64,000 nucleotides of DNA from an uncultured Collinsella sp. (GTDB lineage Bacteria > Actinomycetota > Coriobacteriia > Coriobacteriales > Coriobacteriaceae), in NCBI GenBank assembly GCA_934654585.1, contig CAKUGF010000004.1, forward strand, positions 1 to 64,000, in the 5' to 3' direction. Shown here piece after piece: positions 34,167-43,672 of this stretch. The notes below the pieces were generated by a model, which was not told the origin of the DNA, ran no database searches, and saw nothing but the letters and a program-made list of their open reading frames with translations. How positions within the stretch are numbered: position 1 is the first letter of the stretch; every line of letters begins with the position of its first letter. Both the position numbers and the translations under genes were made by a program.

Positions 34167-35054
34167 CTACCAGCTCAGCAGCTCGTAGCCATCTTCGGTC
34201 ACGACCAGCTGTACCTCGCACTGAGCCGAGTCACTGCCGTCTTTGGTGCGCACGCACCAGCCGTCGCCCTTGCTGATCTTGATATCGGGCTTGCCGGCGT
34301 TGACCATGGGTTCGATGGTAAAGACCATGCCCGGCACCATGATGGTGTCCACGTCGGGTGCCTCGGTGGTAAAGCCCACGAACGGGTCCTCGTGGAACTC
34401 CTTGCCAATGCCGTGCCCGCCGTACTCGCGCACCACGCTAAAGCCGGCGTCCTCGACGGTCTTCTGCACGGCCTCGGCCATCATGGACAGCGGCAGCCAC
34501 GGCTTAACGGCGGCAAGGCCCGCCTCCACGCTGGCGCGAGTGACGTCGACCAGGCGCTGGCGCTCGGCAGAGACTTCGCCGATGCAGAACATGCGGCTCG
34601 AATCGCTAAAGTAGCCGTCCAGGATCGTGGAGCAGTCCACGTTGATGATGTCGCCCTCGTGCAGCACATCCGTGTCACAGGGAATACCGTGGCAGACAAC
34701 GTCGTTGATCGAGGTGCACACGCTCTTGGGGTAGCCCTCGTAGTTGAGGTCGGCCGGCGTGCCGCCGTGCTCGACGGTGTAGTCGTAGATCATCTGGTCA
34801 ATCTGGTTGGTGGTCATGCCCGCGGCGATGTGCTCGCCCACGTAATCGAGCACGCCCACGTTGATGGCGGCCGAGCGCTTGATGCCCTCGATGTCGGCGG
34901 GCGTCTTGTAGAGCGTACGGGGCAGGACGTTCCAGCCCTCCTCCCACAGGCGCTCCAGGCGCTCGTCGAAGGCGCTGTGACATTTTTTATATTTCTTACC
35001 GCTGCCGCACCAGCAGGCGTCGTTGCGGCCGGGCACGGGTCCTTTGTCATACAT
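34167..35054 (-). CDS. map: methionine aminopeptidase type I with SEC-C motif
   Basis: Removes the initiator methionine from new proteins. 295 residues. The N-terminal extension carries a SEC-C zinc motif (PGRNDACWCGSGKKYKKC, residues 8-25). The catalytic pita-bread domain follows, with metal ligands in GDIINVDCST, DSSRMF, YGGHGIGKEFHEDP and FTIEPM. SEC-C-tagged MetAPs occur in Firmicutes and Actinobacteria and may dock on the ribosome. It is an ordinary single gene. Confidence 0.94.
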   Translation of the reverse strand: MYDKGPVPGRNDACWCGSGKKYKKCHSAFDERLERLWEEGWNVLPRTLYKTPADIEGIKRSAAINVGVLDYVGEHIAAGMTTNQIDQMIYDYTVEHGGTPADLNYEGYPKSVCTSINDVVCHGIPCDTDVLHEGDIINVDCSTILDGYFSDSSRMFCIGEVSAERQRLVDVTRASVEAGLAAVKPWLPLSMMAEAVQKTVEDAGFSVVREYGGHGIGKEFHEDPFVGFTTEAPDVDTIMVPGMVFTIEPMVNAGKPDIKISKGDGWCVRTKDGSDSAQCEVQLVVTEDGYELLSW

Positions 35055-35146
35055 GGCTAACTTCCTTTCATTCGCAGCTAGTATAGCCCACCCGCAGACC
35101 AGCTCATTTGGGATGGGGCTAATTTAGCTGCTGGCGGGCGGCCGCG

Positions 35147-35923
35147 CTAGTAGCTCACCTGGCAGGGGATGCCGAGGGCTTCAACGCGTGCGGCGATGGC
35201 GTCGAGGACCTCGGGCGCCGCTTTGGCCAGGCCGGCGACCGGCGTCTCGCGCGCCACGGTGTAGATGGTCGCCTCCTGCGGGCGAATGCGCTCGAGCGCG
35301 GCGAGCCAAGGGCCAACGTATTCCTCGCCGGTGTTATCGATGGACTTGCCCTGATACTCGCCGGTCAAAAAGATCGTCTGGATAATGACATGGCCGTCAA
35401 AGCTCGCGAACGTCTCGATCTGGTGCTCAACGTCGTAGGGGCCGACGGGCTGGTCGAGCAGCTGGATAAACGCCGGTTCAACGGTGTCGAGCTTAAGGAT
35501 ATTGTCGTCGACCATCATGAGCGCATCGTGCACCTCGGGACGATCGGCGCGTGTGCCGTTGGAGAGCACGGCAATCTTGCTGTTCGGTGCCAACTCGTCG
35601 CGCAGTGCGACAGCGCCGACAATCGCCTGGGGAAACTCCGGCGCGGCGGTGGGCTCGCCGTTGCCGGCAAACGTAATCACGTCGGGGAGCTCGCCCTCGG
35701 CTGCCATCTCGCGCAGCTTGGCCTCGAGTGCGTCGAGTACCACGTCAGCTGTGTTATGCGGCTCGTGGCAAGGACGCTCGGCGTTGAGGCCGTTTTCGCA
35801 GTAGATGCAGTCGAACGTGCAGATTTTGCCGCTGGCCGGCATCATGTTGACGCCGAGCGACAGGCCAAGGCGACGGCTGCGAACGGGCCCAAAGATGGGG
35901 CTGGCATTTAAAAACGTAGACAT
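35147..35923 (-). CDS. radical SAM protein (COG0731-like)
   Basis: 258-residue radical SAM enzyme with the iron-sulfur motif CTFDCIYC (CxxxCxxC, residues 35-42), the glycine-rich SAM motif AGNGEPTAAPEF and no extra SPASM cysteine cluster. It resembles the stand-alone COG0731 group related to wyosine-type tRNA modification proteins, but the substrate is not established for bacterial members. A 16-base stem hairpin lies just upstream. Confidence 0.82.
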   Translation of the reverse strand: MSTFLNASPIFGPVRSRRLGLSLGVNMMPASGKICTFDCIYCENGLNAERPCHEPHNTADVVLDALEAKLREMAAEGELPDVITFAGNGEPTAAPEFPQAIVGAVALRDELAPNSKIAVLSNGTRADRPEVHDALMMVDDNILKLDTVEPAFIQLLDQPVGPYDVEHQIETFASFDGHVIIQTIFLTGEYQGKSIDNTGEEYVGPWLAALERIRPQEATIYTVARETPVAGLAKAAPEVLDAIAARVEALGIPCQVSY

Positions 35924-35965
35924 AGGCGAATCTCCTCATGTGTGTTCGCATCAGCTTACCACCGT

Positions 35966-36004
35966 AAAGCAAGACAATTTGTCCCGAGCAAAATGTCTTG
36001 CTTT
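35966..36004. other. 16-base stem hairpin between pucR-like and radical SAM genes
   Basis: AAAGCAAGACAATTTG (35966-35981) pairs at 15 of 16 bases with CAAAATGTCTTGCTTT (35989-36004), loop of seven. It lacks a clear T-run but is placed to separate two minus-strand genes. Confidence 0.6.
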
Positions 36005-36138
36005 CGGTCTTGCGGGGATCTGCGCCCGTGATGTTCAATCCTATTTTTGAGTGCGCGAGCGCGCACGGCTATACCGTCGGGCACGTGAGCGACGTGGTTA
36101 CCGGCCTGCTCGATAATTTTTATGCAGTGCCGCGCTAT

Positions 36139-37710
36139 CTACTCGAGCGGTGTTTTGGAGGGGTCGAACCGGCCCTGCAGCCGCAGGATGTGAAATGTTA
36201 TCTGGATGTTGGCGATTGTCTCGGCGTCTTTGAAATCGCAGCCCATGATCTGCCGGATCTTGTCGAGCCGGTAGTAGAGCGTGTTCTTATGGATGAAGAG
36301 TTCGGCGGCCACGTCGGCGGGATGTGATGGGTCCTGCAGGTAACGCCATAACGTGAGCGCGAGCTCCGTTCCCTCGCGCTCGTCTTCCTCGAGCAGACGG
36401 ATGAGCGGCGAGAACTGGCAGCTGTAGATCACGTGCGGATCGTCGACATGGATGACCAGATCGTCAAGGCGGAACGTAGAGTATGGAAAGACGTGCCGAT
36501 GGATATCAAGGCGCCGCGCAACGGCGATGGCGCGCTTTGCTTCGTCGATACGGGGTTTTGCCTGGTGAATATCGGTGAATCCTGCGCTTGCTCCTATGAC
36601 GATCGCCGTGCCCGTGAGCTGCTGCTCGAGCGCGTCGACATCGCAGAAACGCTCTCCGGGCCCCTCGACGCTCGAAAGGAACAGGATTTCCGTCTGGTTG
36701 ATCGTGTACACCGCGTTCTCGATATGGTTGAGCAGGCGTTCTGCCAACGGCTTCACACTGTCGAAGGCGAGCAGCTGCAGCGAAAAGTCGACGCAGAGCA
36801 TGTGCAGGCGCGGCTTGAGCTTGTAGCCGAACACCGAGAACTGCTTGCGTAGACGATCCATATCGTTGAGTTCCAGACCCGATTCCAACAGCTTGAACAG
36901 ACGCGCGTAATAGAGGGTCTTGTTGAGTGTGTAGGCATCGCTGCGCTGCATCTGGATGCTGACGATCTGCGCGATCGTGGGGAGCATGGCCGTGCGACTG
37001 GGGCGCAGGCGCCGTCCTTGGGTGAAGAAGCTCATCGAGCCGATGATAGTGTCGCCCGCGTGGATAAGGGCGTAATGGTTGGTGTAGACGTTGCCGTCAT
37101 CGTCGGTCCAGTCGAACACGCGTAGATCGAACGGCTTGCGGATATTGGTCAGCCCCTTCGCCTTCAGCAGCGGGAACGCGTTGATGGGGACGGTGTTGTC
37201 GCTGGTGTCCTCGCCATGCGTGACGAAGGAAGGGAAGTTGTCGGAGACCGCGATGTAGGTGAGCGAGTTGTCGAGCACCGAGACCGGGGCACCTACGGCC
37301 GAGGCTGCGACGTTGAGCAGGGTTTTGAGGGTCGCGCCGCGGTTGACGAGATCGGTCATCGAGATGACCATGTCCTTTTTCTTTTGGAGTTCGCGGAATT
37401 CGTACGATACCGTCTCGAACGCCTCGATCCATTGGCGGAACTCATGGACGGTCGCGATGAACAGGTTGCCCGAAAGCGGTTTCAGCGGTTCATCGAGACG
37501 CAGGAAGAACGCGCGCCCACGCCGCAGCTCTTCGGGAAGCATGTTGAAATAGGATGCTTCAGCGAAAAAAACGATGTCGACGTCATCGAGCGTGGCGGCC
37601 GTGGAACCCGAAAGCAAGGTCATTCCGCTGAAAGATCGGTCATGGAGTCCATCTTTCACGATATTGATTGTGCTGAAGTCCAATTCATTCAACAGCTCGC
37701 TAAGCTCCAT
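36139..37710 (-). CDS. PucR-family transcriptional regulator
   Basis: 523 residues. The N-terminal part resembles the PucR purine-catabolism-like domain (about 1-110). The centre is a sensory or GGDEF-like region, and the C-terminal HTH_30 is clear (PADVAAELFIHKNTLYYRLDKIRQIMGCDF, about 465-500). It is transcribed away from the hydrolase/transporter/ACP run beginning at 37950, with 239 bases between, so it is the likely local regulator. PucR proteins usually respond to a catabolic substrate or its product. Confidence 0.88.
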   Translation of the reverse strand: MELSELLNELDFSTINIVKDGLHDRSFSGMTLLSGSTAATLDDVDIVFFAEASYFNMLPEELRRGRAFFLRLDEPLKPLSGNLFIATVHEFRQWIEAFETVSYEFRELQKKKDMVISMTDLVNRGATLKTLLNVAASAVGAPVSVLDNSLTYIAVSDNFPSFVTHGEDTSDNTVPINAFPLLKAKGLTNIRKPFDLRVFDWTDDDGNVYTNHYALIHAGDTIIGSMSFFTQGRRLRPSRTAMLPTIAQIVSIQMQRSDAYTLNKTLYYARLFKLLESGLELNDMDRLRKQFSVFGYKLKPRLHMLCVDFSLQLLAFDSVKPLAERLLNHIENAVYTINQTEILFLSSVEGPGERFCDVDALEQQLTGTAIVIGASAGFTDIHQAKPRIDEAKRAIAVARRLDIHRHVFPYSTFRLDDLVIHVDDPHVIYSCQFSPLIRLLEEDEREGTELALTLWRYLQDPSHPADVAAELFIHKNTLYYRLDKIRQIMGCDFKDAETIANIQITFHILRLQGRFDPSKTPLE

Positions 37711-37782
37711 GTAGCTCCTATCGGTGCAGGTATTATTTCACTAAGATACCAATAACATGCCGAATAATTCCATTACGGGTAT

Positions 37783-37805
37783 TGAGCAAAACCGTTCATT
37801 GCTCA
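37783..37805. promoter_or_regulatory. candidate operator in the pucR/hydrolase divergent gap
   Basis: TGAGCAA and TTGCTCA (37783-37789 and 37799-37805) form a 7-base dyad with a 9-base spacer. GGTAT/ATACC near 37730-37750 is a second weaker dyad. Their position between divergent genes fits a regulator site; no known consensus is claimed. Confidence 0.4.
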
Positions 37806-37949
37806 TTTTCGACCGCTCATCTGCGCTTCCGGTTGCGAAGATTGTTCTCTAGAACAGTGAAGTGCGACCGCTTGCGCCGCATACTGCAAGCCATGGAAAC
37901 AACCCGGAACAAAACGTTTTCGGGCTACGCAACGAGAGGAGCGTTTTCT

Positions 37950-39764
37950 ATGGCCGAAGAAGAGTACAAGGGCATCTACAAGAAGATGACCTTCGGCAAG
38001 GATGGCGAGGAGTTCGAGGTTCCCTTCGCCAAGGGTAACCCCGGCAAGAGCCGCGAGGAGCTCGATGAGATCAAGCGCAAGATGCGCGAGGATCCCGAGG
38101 CCGCCGGTGACGGCGAGATGGTGGCCACCATGGGCTTCTGCGCCAAGTACGACCCGCACACCTATATGACCGAGATTCCGGGCGTCATGTGCGAGCGCGA
38201 CGTCGCCTGTGTCCTGCGCGACGGCACCACGATTTACGCCGACATCTACCGTCCGGCCAACACCACCGAGAAGGTACCGGTCATCTGCGTCTTTGCCCCG
38301 TTTGGTAAGAACCCTTCCGAGGGTATGGATTCTTGGCAGCTCATGGGCGTGCCGCCCAAAACCGTGTCGCAGTATGCCAAGTTTGAGGCGCCCGATCCCG
38401 GCTACTGGTGCCACTACGGCTACGCCGTCGCCAACATCGATCCGCGCGGCGTGGGCAACTCCGAGGGCGACGTCTACCTGTGGGGTTCTCAGGACGCTCA
38501 GGACGGCTACGACTTCATTGAGTGGGTTACCGCTCAGGAGTGGTGCAACGGTCGCGCCACGATGATCGGCAACTCCGGCGTGTGCATGGCTCACTGGCGC
38601 ATCGCCGCACAGCGTCCGCCGCACCTCGCGTGCCTCGCCGCCTGGGAAGGCCAGGGCGATCTCTACCGTGAGTCCTACTTCTGCGGCGGTATCCCCAACC
38701 CCGACTACGAGACGCACATCATCCAGGCGCTCGCCGTCAACAACTACATCGAGGACACCCCCAAGATGGTTGCCGAGAACCCGCTCATGAACGCCTACTA
38801 CAAGGATAAGATCGTCGACTGGAACAAGATCCGCATCCCGACGTACGTCACCGCCGGTTGGGTCCACCATCACCTGCGCGGTGCCTTCGAGGGCTTCCGT
38901 CGTATTCGCTCGCCCAAGAAGTGGATGCGCGCCCACCGCGATTTTGAGTGGCCCGACACCTACAATCCGGAGAACATGGAGGATGTGCGCAAGTTCTTCG
39001 ACCGTTACTGCAAGGAGATTCACAATGGCTGGGAGATGACGCCGCGCGTGCGCATCGACGTCATGGACGGCTATGACTACGACTACGCCAGCAAGCGCGC
39101 CGAGGATACCTTCCCGCTCAAGCGCACCGAGTACAAGAAGCTCTATCTCGATGCCGAGCACGCTGCCGCGGGCTTTGACGAGTACGCCAACGAGTCCGAG
39201 GTCGTCTACGATCCCAAGACCGAGACCACGACGTTCACCTACGAGTTCACCGAGGATACCGAGATCACTGGTTTCATGAAGCTGCACCTTAACGTCGAGT
39301 GCCGCGGTTATGACAACATGGATCTCTTCCCTTGGGTCATCAAGCTCGATAACGAGGGCAATTACGTACCCATTCGCGTCATGGGCGCTCCTTTCCGCGG
39401 CGCATGGGGATTCCTGCGCTGCAGTCATCGCGACCTCGATCCCAAGTATGCGAGCGATTTCCAGCCCGTGCACTCCCACGAGAAGGAGGAGCGCATGAAG
39501 CCGGGCGAGATCGTGCCGGTCGACGTCGAGATGTACCCGCACTCCCGCTTCTGGCACAAGGGCGAGAAGCTCCAGATCGTCATCGCCGGTCGCTTTATCA
39601 AGACCGAGTGGTTCCACGATAACGATATGAACCATAAGACCGATAACGGCGACGGCATGCATGTCATCCACACCGGTGGCGAGCACCAGTCCTACCTGCA
39701 GATCCCGGTCGTTCCCCCCAAATACAAGGTGGGCGACTACATCTGGCGTGGCGATTGCGCCTAA
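37950..39764 (+). CDS. CocE/NonD-family hydrolase
   Basis: 604-residue alpha/beta-hydrolase with a C-terminal jelly-roll domain, the CocE/Xaa-Pro peptidase S15 architecture. Start ATG at 37950 (AGGAG upstream). The nucleophile is probably the serine of IGNSGVCMAHW (GxSxG-like), after IDPRGVGNSEGD, the usual oxyanion-side strand. The C-terminal part (TEDTEITGFMKLHLNVE onward) is the S15 beta-sandwich. No signal peptide, so cytoplasmic. Such enzymes cut esters or amides of small acids. It is first in the run with transporters, ACP, phosphotransacylase and acyl kinase, suggesting it releases or transfers the acyl group feeding that module. Confidence 0.86.
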   Translation: MAEEEYKGIYKKMTFGKDGEEFEVPFAKGNPGKSREELDEIKRKMREDPEAAGDGEMVATMGFCAKYDPHTYMTEIPGVMCERDVACVLRDGTTIYADIYRPANTTEKVPVICVFAPFGKNPSEGMDSWQLMGVPPKTVSQYAKFEAPDPGYWCHYGYAVANIDPRGVGNSEGDVYLWGSQDAQDGYDFIEWVTAQEWCNGRATMIGNSGVCMAHWRIAAQRPPHLACLAAWEGQGDLYRESYFCGGIPNPDYETHIIQALAVNNYIEDTPKMVAENPLMNAYYKDKIVDWNKIRIPTYVTAGWVHHHLRGAFEGFRRIRSPKKWMRAHRDFEWPDTYNPENMEDVRKFFDRYCKEIHNGWEMTPRVRIDVMDGYDYDYASKRAEDTFPLKRTEYKKLYLDAEHAAAGFDEYANESEVVYDPKTETTTFTYEFTEDTEITGFMKLHLNVECRGYDNMDLFPWVIKLDNEGNYVPIRVMGAPFRGAWGFLRCSHRDLDPKYASDFQPVHSHEKEERMKPGEIVPVDVEMYPHSRFWHKGEKLQIVIAGRFIKTEWFHDNDMNHKTDNGDGMHVIHTGGEHQSYLQIPVVPPKYKVGDYIWRGDCA

Positions 39765-39827
39765 GTCTCCTGAGCGCGATCGTTCACGATTTTTAGGGGT
39801 GCGCATTCCACGCATGCGTGCCTGACG

Positions 39828-39892
39828 GCCCCGGGACATAAGTCCCGGGGCGCCATCCGGCGGGAGGGTCTAGCCTCTCTCCGCCTCCCGCC
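39828..39892 (+). terminator. hairpins between hydrolase and MFS gene
   Basis: A 10-base perfect stem GCCCCGGGAC/GTCCCGGGGC (39828-39851, loop ATAA) is followed by a 9-base stem GGCGGGAGG/CCTCCCGCC (39859-39892). There is no T-run, so partial termination or transcript-end protection is more likely than full termination. Confidence 0.5.
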
Positions 39893-39912
39893 TTATCTAG
39901 GGAGCCGTTTTT

Positions 39913-41205
39913 ATGGCAGAAAACAAGAAATTCAACGCCTGGTTGCCCAATTTTGGCGCCAAGGGTTGGGGCATCACCATTGCCTGCTTCATCTTCTTCT
40001 ACTTCTATTCATTCTGGAACGCGGCCACCAACACGCTGTTCGGCCTCTTTAACGAGATGTACGGCTGGCAGCAGACCGACATGTCCTATGTCATCACCAT
40101 CGCCGGCTGGATCAGCCTGATCGCTGTCGTGCTCTTCGGCACGCTCGGCCGCAAGATCGGCGCCAAGATGGTCTCGGTCATCGGCCTTGCCGGGTCGGCT
40201 ATCGGTTTTGCCGTGCTGGCTTGCGCCCATACGTTCGAGGTCTTTGCCGCGGGCGTTGTGATCTTTAACTTCTCGATGGTCGCCTACGCCACCATCGGCG
40301 TAGGGCTCCTCGGGTCTTCGTGGTTCCCGCGTACCAAGGGTGCCTTCATGGGCATCGCCACCATGGGCATGACTATCTCCTCGGCGACGCTCAACCCCAT
40401 CATCTTGGGGTTTGCCGGAAGCGCCTTTGGCATCTCCGGTTTCTTCTGGGCTATGGCCGCTGTCGTTGCGATCACGGCCGTCGTCGTCTTCCTCTTTGTC
40501 AAGAACAACCCCGAGGAGGCGGGCGCTTATCCCGATAACGACCAGTCCGTGAGCCGCGAGGAGCTCGAGGCCGAGTTCAAGGCGGCGCAGGAGTACAAGA
40601 AGACGAGTCCTTGGACCACAGCCCGCGTCCTCAAGACACCTCAGACTTGGCTCATCGGTCTTGGAACCGGCCTTCCCATGATGGTCGGTGCCGGTACGAT
40701 CGCCCTGCTCGTTCCCACGCTCGCCTCTTATGGCCAGGACCCGATGTTCGGCGTTGTGCTCCTGTCCTCCATGTGGCCTATCGGCCTGCTCGGCCACTAT
40801 CTGATCGGCGTGCTCGACCAAAAGATCGGCACCAAGAAGACCACGCTCGTCGTGATTTGCGTGCTGGGTATCGGCGGTCTTTTGGTGAAGCTCGGCGGTG
40901 CGAACTCCGTCGTCTGCGCCGTGGCCACGGGCATGTTCATGTTCGGTCTCTCGGGTGCGGCAAACGTCTGCATGTCGCTTACGGCCTCTATCTACGGCCG
41001 TGAGGACTTTGAAGTCGCCTACACACCCATCCAGGTCATCTTCAACGTGCTCAACTTCGCCGGCGTTTCGGTCATGTCGACCGTCGCCGCCGTCGCCGGC
41101 CAGCAAAACGTGATGCTCGCGGTATTTGTCATCTGTGTCATCGCCCTCATCCCCGTGATTGTGCTGCCCTATAAGCAGATCGCATCCAACGTCCGCGGAG
41201 AGTAG
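39913..41205 (+). CDS. MFS transporter (first of two in the locus)
   Basis: 430-residue major facilitator with 12 predicted spans, resembling the oxalate/formate antiporter-like group: WNAATNTLFGLFNEMYGW near the N-terminus, and a central loop with charged residues (DNDQSVSREELEAEFKAAQEYKK) around 205-235. It is probably the importer or exchanger for the substrate handled by the CocE-like enzyme and acyl-phosphate enzymes. Substrate unknown. Confidence 0.87.
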   Translation: MAENKKFNAWLPNFGAKGWGITIACFIFFYFYSFWNAATNTLFGLFNEMYGWQQTDMSYVITIAGWISLIAVVLFGTLGRKIGAKMVSVIGLAGSAIGFAVLACAHTFEVFAAGVVIFNFSMVAYATIGVGLLGSSWFPRTKGAFMGIATMGMTISSATLNPIILGFAGSAFGISGFFWAMAAVVAITAVVVFLFVKNNPEEAGAYPDNDQSVSREELEAEFKAAQEYKKTSPWTTARVLKTPQTWLIGLGTGLPMMVGAGTIALLVPTLASYGQDPMFGVVLLSSMWPIGLLGHYLIGVLDQKIGTKKTTLVVICVLGIGGLLVKLGGANSVVCAVATGMFMFGLSGAANVCMSLTASIYGREDFEVAYTPIQVIFNVLNFAGVSVMSTVAAVAGQQNVMLAVFVICVIALIPVIVLPYKQIASNVRGE

Positions 41206-41319
41206 CCGCCTAGCAGCTGCGCATCCATTGAGCCGGAACGCCGCAGCCGCCAGACAAGCTTTTGTAAACCTAGCCGAGCGATCGCCCGGCATCCAGTCCC
41301 ACAAGGAAAGGAACACATC

Positions 41320-41571
41320 ATGAACGAATTCCAGGAAGAGGTCGTCGATATTCTCAAGGACAAGGCCGTCGAGATTTTCGGTAGCGACCGTGACAGCCTT
41401 TCGGCCGAGACCTCCTTTGTCGACGACTTGGGTTGCAAGAGCGTGAACATCGTCCAGTTCGCCTCTGCGCTCGAGGACGAGTACGAGGTCGAGGTGCCCT
41501 TCATGCAGCTCAACAAGTGCAAGACCTTCGCCGAAGCTGCGAAGCTCATCGACGACACTCTCTCGATGTAG
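41320..41571 (+). CDS. acyl carrier protein, locus-specific
   Basis: 83-residue ACP. The phosphopantetheine serine is S41 in FVDDLGCKSVNIVQFA; the usual Asp-Ser-Leu reads Lys-Ser-Val, an atypical attachment motif. The rest (ALEDEYEVEVPF) is typical acidic ACP helix II. AAGGAAAGG is upstream. It is not next to fatty-acid synthesis genes but between a transporter and an acyl-phosphate enzyme, with a holo-ACP synthase at the end of the same run, so it likely carries an acyl intermediate of this pathway. Confidence 0.88.
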   Translation: MNEFQEEVVDILKDKAVEIFGSDRDSLSAETSFVDDLGCKSVNIVQFASALEDEYEVEVPFMQLNKCKTFAEAAKLIDDTLSM

Positions 41572-41576
41572 TCTGC

Positions 41577-41609
41577 GACGGGACGGCGGCGATCTGCCGC
41601 CGTCCCGTC
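41577..41609 (+). terminator. strong hairpin after the ACP gene
   Basis: Perfect 14-base stem GACGGGACGGCGGC/GCCGCCGTCCCGTC with loop GATCT, five bases past the ACP stop. There is no T-run. It may stabilise the ACP transcript 3' end and lower expression of the following genes. Confidence 0.55.
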
Positions 41610-41703
41610 TGATCGCTGCGGCGCCGTCATGGGATCTGGCAGGGGCTTGGATCCCATAGCGAGGCTGCATCGCCTCAACTCACTGCGAAAGGATGGAGAC
41701 AAG

Positions 41704-42699
41704 ATGGCAACCCTGATCGAAAAGCTCATCGAGGACGCCAAGGGCGCGCCCAAGCGTGTGGCGCTTCCCGAGTGCGAGGCAGAGAAGACCCTTCTCGCCG
41801 CACGCCGCGTGCTCGACGAGGGTATCGGTACCCCGGTCCTCGTGAGCCCGCGTTCCGTGATCGAGGAGACCGCTGCGCGTGCTGGCGTGTCGCTCGAGGG
41901 CATGGAGATCGTCGACAACACTGACGAGGCTGAGGCCGATGTGCTCGCCGAGCGCTACATGGCCGGAGGCCCGCGTCTCATCAGCGCCAAGGGCAGCCGC
42001 CGCAAGATCAAGAACCCGATGTACTACGCCATGATGATGGAGGAGCAGGGCGACGTCGACTGCACGTTCTGCGGCCACGTCAACACCACGGGCGATGTGC
42101 TCATGGCGGCGCAGACGATTATCGGTCTCGCCGAGGGCGTCGACGTTCCGAGCATCTTCGCGCTCGTCGACACTCCGGGTTTCGAGGGCCCCGAGGGTAG
42201 CGTCATCTGCTTTACCGACTGCGGCCTCAACCCTGAGCCCACGGCCGAGGAGCTGGCATCCATCGCCATCGCGGCGGCGGACGGCTCTGCGGCCATGATG
42301 GGCTGGGAGCCCCGCGTGGCGTTCCTGTCATTCTCCACGGATGGGTCCGGTGCCGGAGCCTCGGTCGACCGTGTCGATGAAGCCATCAAGATTGTCCGCG
42401 AGCGTCGAGGCGAACTCGCCGTCGACGGCGAGTTTCAGCTCGACGCCGCGATCGATCCGGCTGTCGCCGCCAAGAAGGTCAAGCGCGAGAGCGACGTGGC
42501 CGGCCGTGCTAACGTGCTCGTGTTCCCCGACCTCAATGCCGCGAACATCGCCGTCAAGCTGATCCAGCGATTTGCCCACGGTGCGGCTTACGGCCACAGT
42601 CTCTCGGGTTTCAAGTGTCCCGTCGCCGACAGCTCGCGCGGTGCCACGGTTGACGAGATCGTCGGCGACATCGCGATGCTCGTCCTCTCGGCTCGCTGA
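41704..42699 (+). CDS. phosphotransacetylase-family acyl phosphate-forming enzyme
   Basis: 331 residues (ATG at 41704), the length of short Pta. It belongs to the PTA/PTB family: KRVALPECEAEKTLLAARRVL, WEPRVAFLSFSTDGSGAG, DGEFQLDAAIDP and ANVLVFPDLNAANIAVKLIQR. Compared with classic acetate Pta the STKGSA and NIGYK positions are changed (STDGSG, NIAVK), so the acyl group may differ from acetyl. It swaps CoA (or here possibly ACP) thioester for acyl phosphate. The esterase start overlaps its stop (TGATG), and a butyrate-kinase-type enzyme follows. Confidence 0.88.
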   Translation: MATLIEKLIEDAKGAPKRVALPECEAEKTLLAARRVLDEGIGTPVLVSPRSVIEETAARAGVSLEGMEIVDNTDEAEADVLAERYMAGGPRLISAKGSRRKIKNPMYYAMMMEEQGDVDCTFCGHVNTTGDVLMAAQTIIGLAEGVDVPSIFALVDTPGFEGPEGSVICFTDCGLNPEPTAEELASIAIAAADGSAAMMGWEPRVAFLSFSTDGSGAGASVDRVDEAIKIVRERRGELAVDGEFQLDAAIDPAVAAKKVKRESDVAGRANVLVFPDLNAANIAVKLIQRFAHGAAYGHSLSGFKCPVADSSRGATVDEIVGDIAMLVLSAR

Positions 42700-43667
42700 T
42701 GGCCGATATAGACGTGGGCGGCTTCGCGGCGGCGCTTCCGTATCTACGCCGTCAGACCGCGCACGCTCTCGACACCCGCGCCATGACGGGGGAGTGGCTG
42801 ACGCCCGAGCTCGAGCTCGGGTGCGCGAGTGGTTGCTGGCTGCATCGTGCGGCTGGCACGGCACCCCGACCTGTGGTGTTCGAACTTCACGGGGGCGGCT
42901 TCGCGCTCGGCGATGCCCGCAAGGGCGATGCGTTGCGCGCTTGGGTGCGCGACACCTTCGATGTCAACGTCGTGGGGATCGAGTACCGCTTGGCGCCGGA
43001 GCATCCGTTTCCCGCCGCACTCAACGACGTGGCGGGCACGGTCCGGCGCATCGTCGACGGCAGTGAAGTCGAGGTTGCGTCGGCCCATGCCGTGCTCATG
43101 GGCTACAGTGCCGGAGCGAACCTGGCCGTCGCCTACGCCCTGCTCTCTCAGTGCGACAATTCGGCTCCACCTGTCTCGGGTCTGGCGCTTCATTATCCAT
43201 GTCTCGATGTGGCCGAGCGGATCGATCCGAACGGCGTACGTGCTTGCGACCTGCCGGTCGACAAGATGGCCGCGTTCTCGGCGATGTATGCGGGGGAGCG
43301 TAACGAGACCGATCCGCTGATGTCTCCCGTGCATGCAAGCGATGGTGAGCTCGCCGCGTTGCCGCCCACGGTGTTCTGCCCGGTCGAGGGTGACGCGCTC
43401 CTGCCTCAGGCGGAGACGCTGTACCGCCGTATGGCCGATGCGGGTGCGCCTAGCGTCTGGAATCCCGTCGCGGGGGTCTACCACGGCTACATCGAGGATG
43501 CGGCCGATACGGAGACGTTCCGTGCCATCTCGATGCCCGAGACCGTCGCCGCACGGCCCCGTGGGTTCCAACATGCTGCTGCCCGCGCCGTCAAAACGTC
43601 CCTTGAACATCTGCTCGGGCCGGCATGCCATGACGTGCCGTTTCCCGGCCTTGAAGATCCGGAGTAG
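42699..43667 (+). CDS. HSL-type alpha/beta-hydrolase (esterase)
   Basis: 322-residue serine hydrolase of the hormone-sensitive lipase family: HGGGFALGD oxyanion motif, nucleophile serine in MGYSAGANLAVAY, acid in CPVEGDALLPQ and histidine in VYHGYIED. Such enzymes prefer short-chain acyl esters. No signal peptide. It is translationally coupled to the phosphotransacylase (ATG shares two bases with its stop), and a small membrane protein follows five bases after its stop. Confidence 0.88.
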   Translation: MADIDVGGFAAALPYLRRQTAHALDTRAMTGEWLTPELELGCASGCWLHRAAGTAPRPVVFELHGGGFALGDARKGDALRAWVRDTFDVNVVGIEYRLAPEHPFPAALNDVAGTVRRIVDGSEVEVASAHAVLMGYSAGANLAVAYALLSQCDNSAPPVSGLALHYPCLDVAERIDPNGVRACDLPVDKMAAFSAMYAGERNETDPLMSPVHASDGELAALPPTVFCPVEGDALLPQAETLYRRMADAGAPSVWNPVAGVYHGYIEDAADTETFRAISMPETVAARPRGFQHAAARAVKTSLEHLLGPACHDVPFPGLEDPE

Positions 43668-43672
43668 CTGCC

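Noticed and set aside
35998-36327. Plus-strand open frame overlapping the end of the pucR-like gene
   Set aside because: The first about 55 codons look protein-like, but the rest is antisense to pucR and there is no ribosome site; I cannot tell a gene remnant from chance.
37803-39839. 678-codon open frame on minus, opposite the CocE-like gene
   Set aside because: Antisense shadow of a gene with clear hydrolase motifs; no ribosome site or family resemblance.
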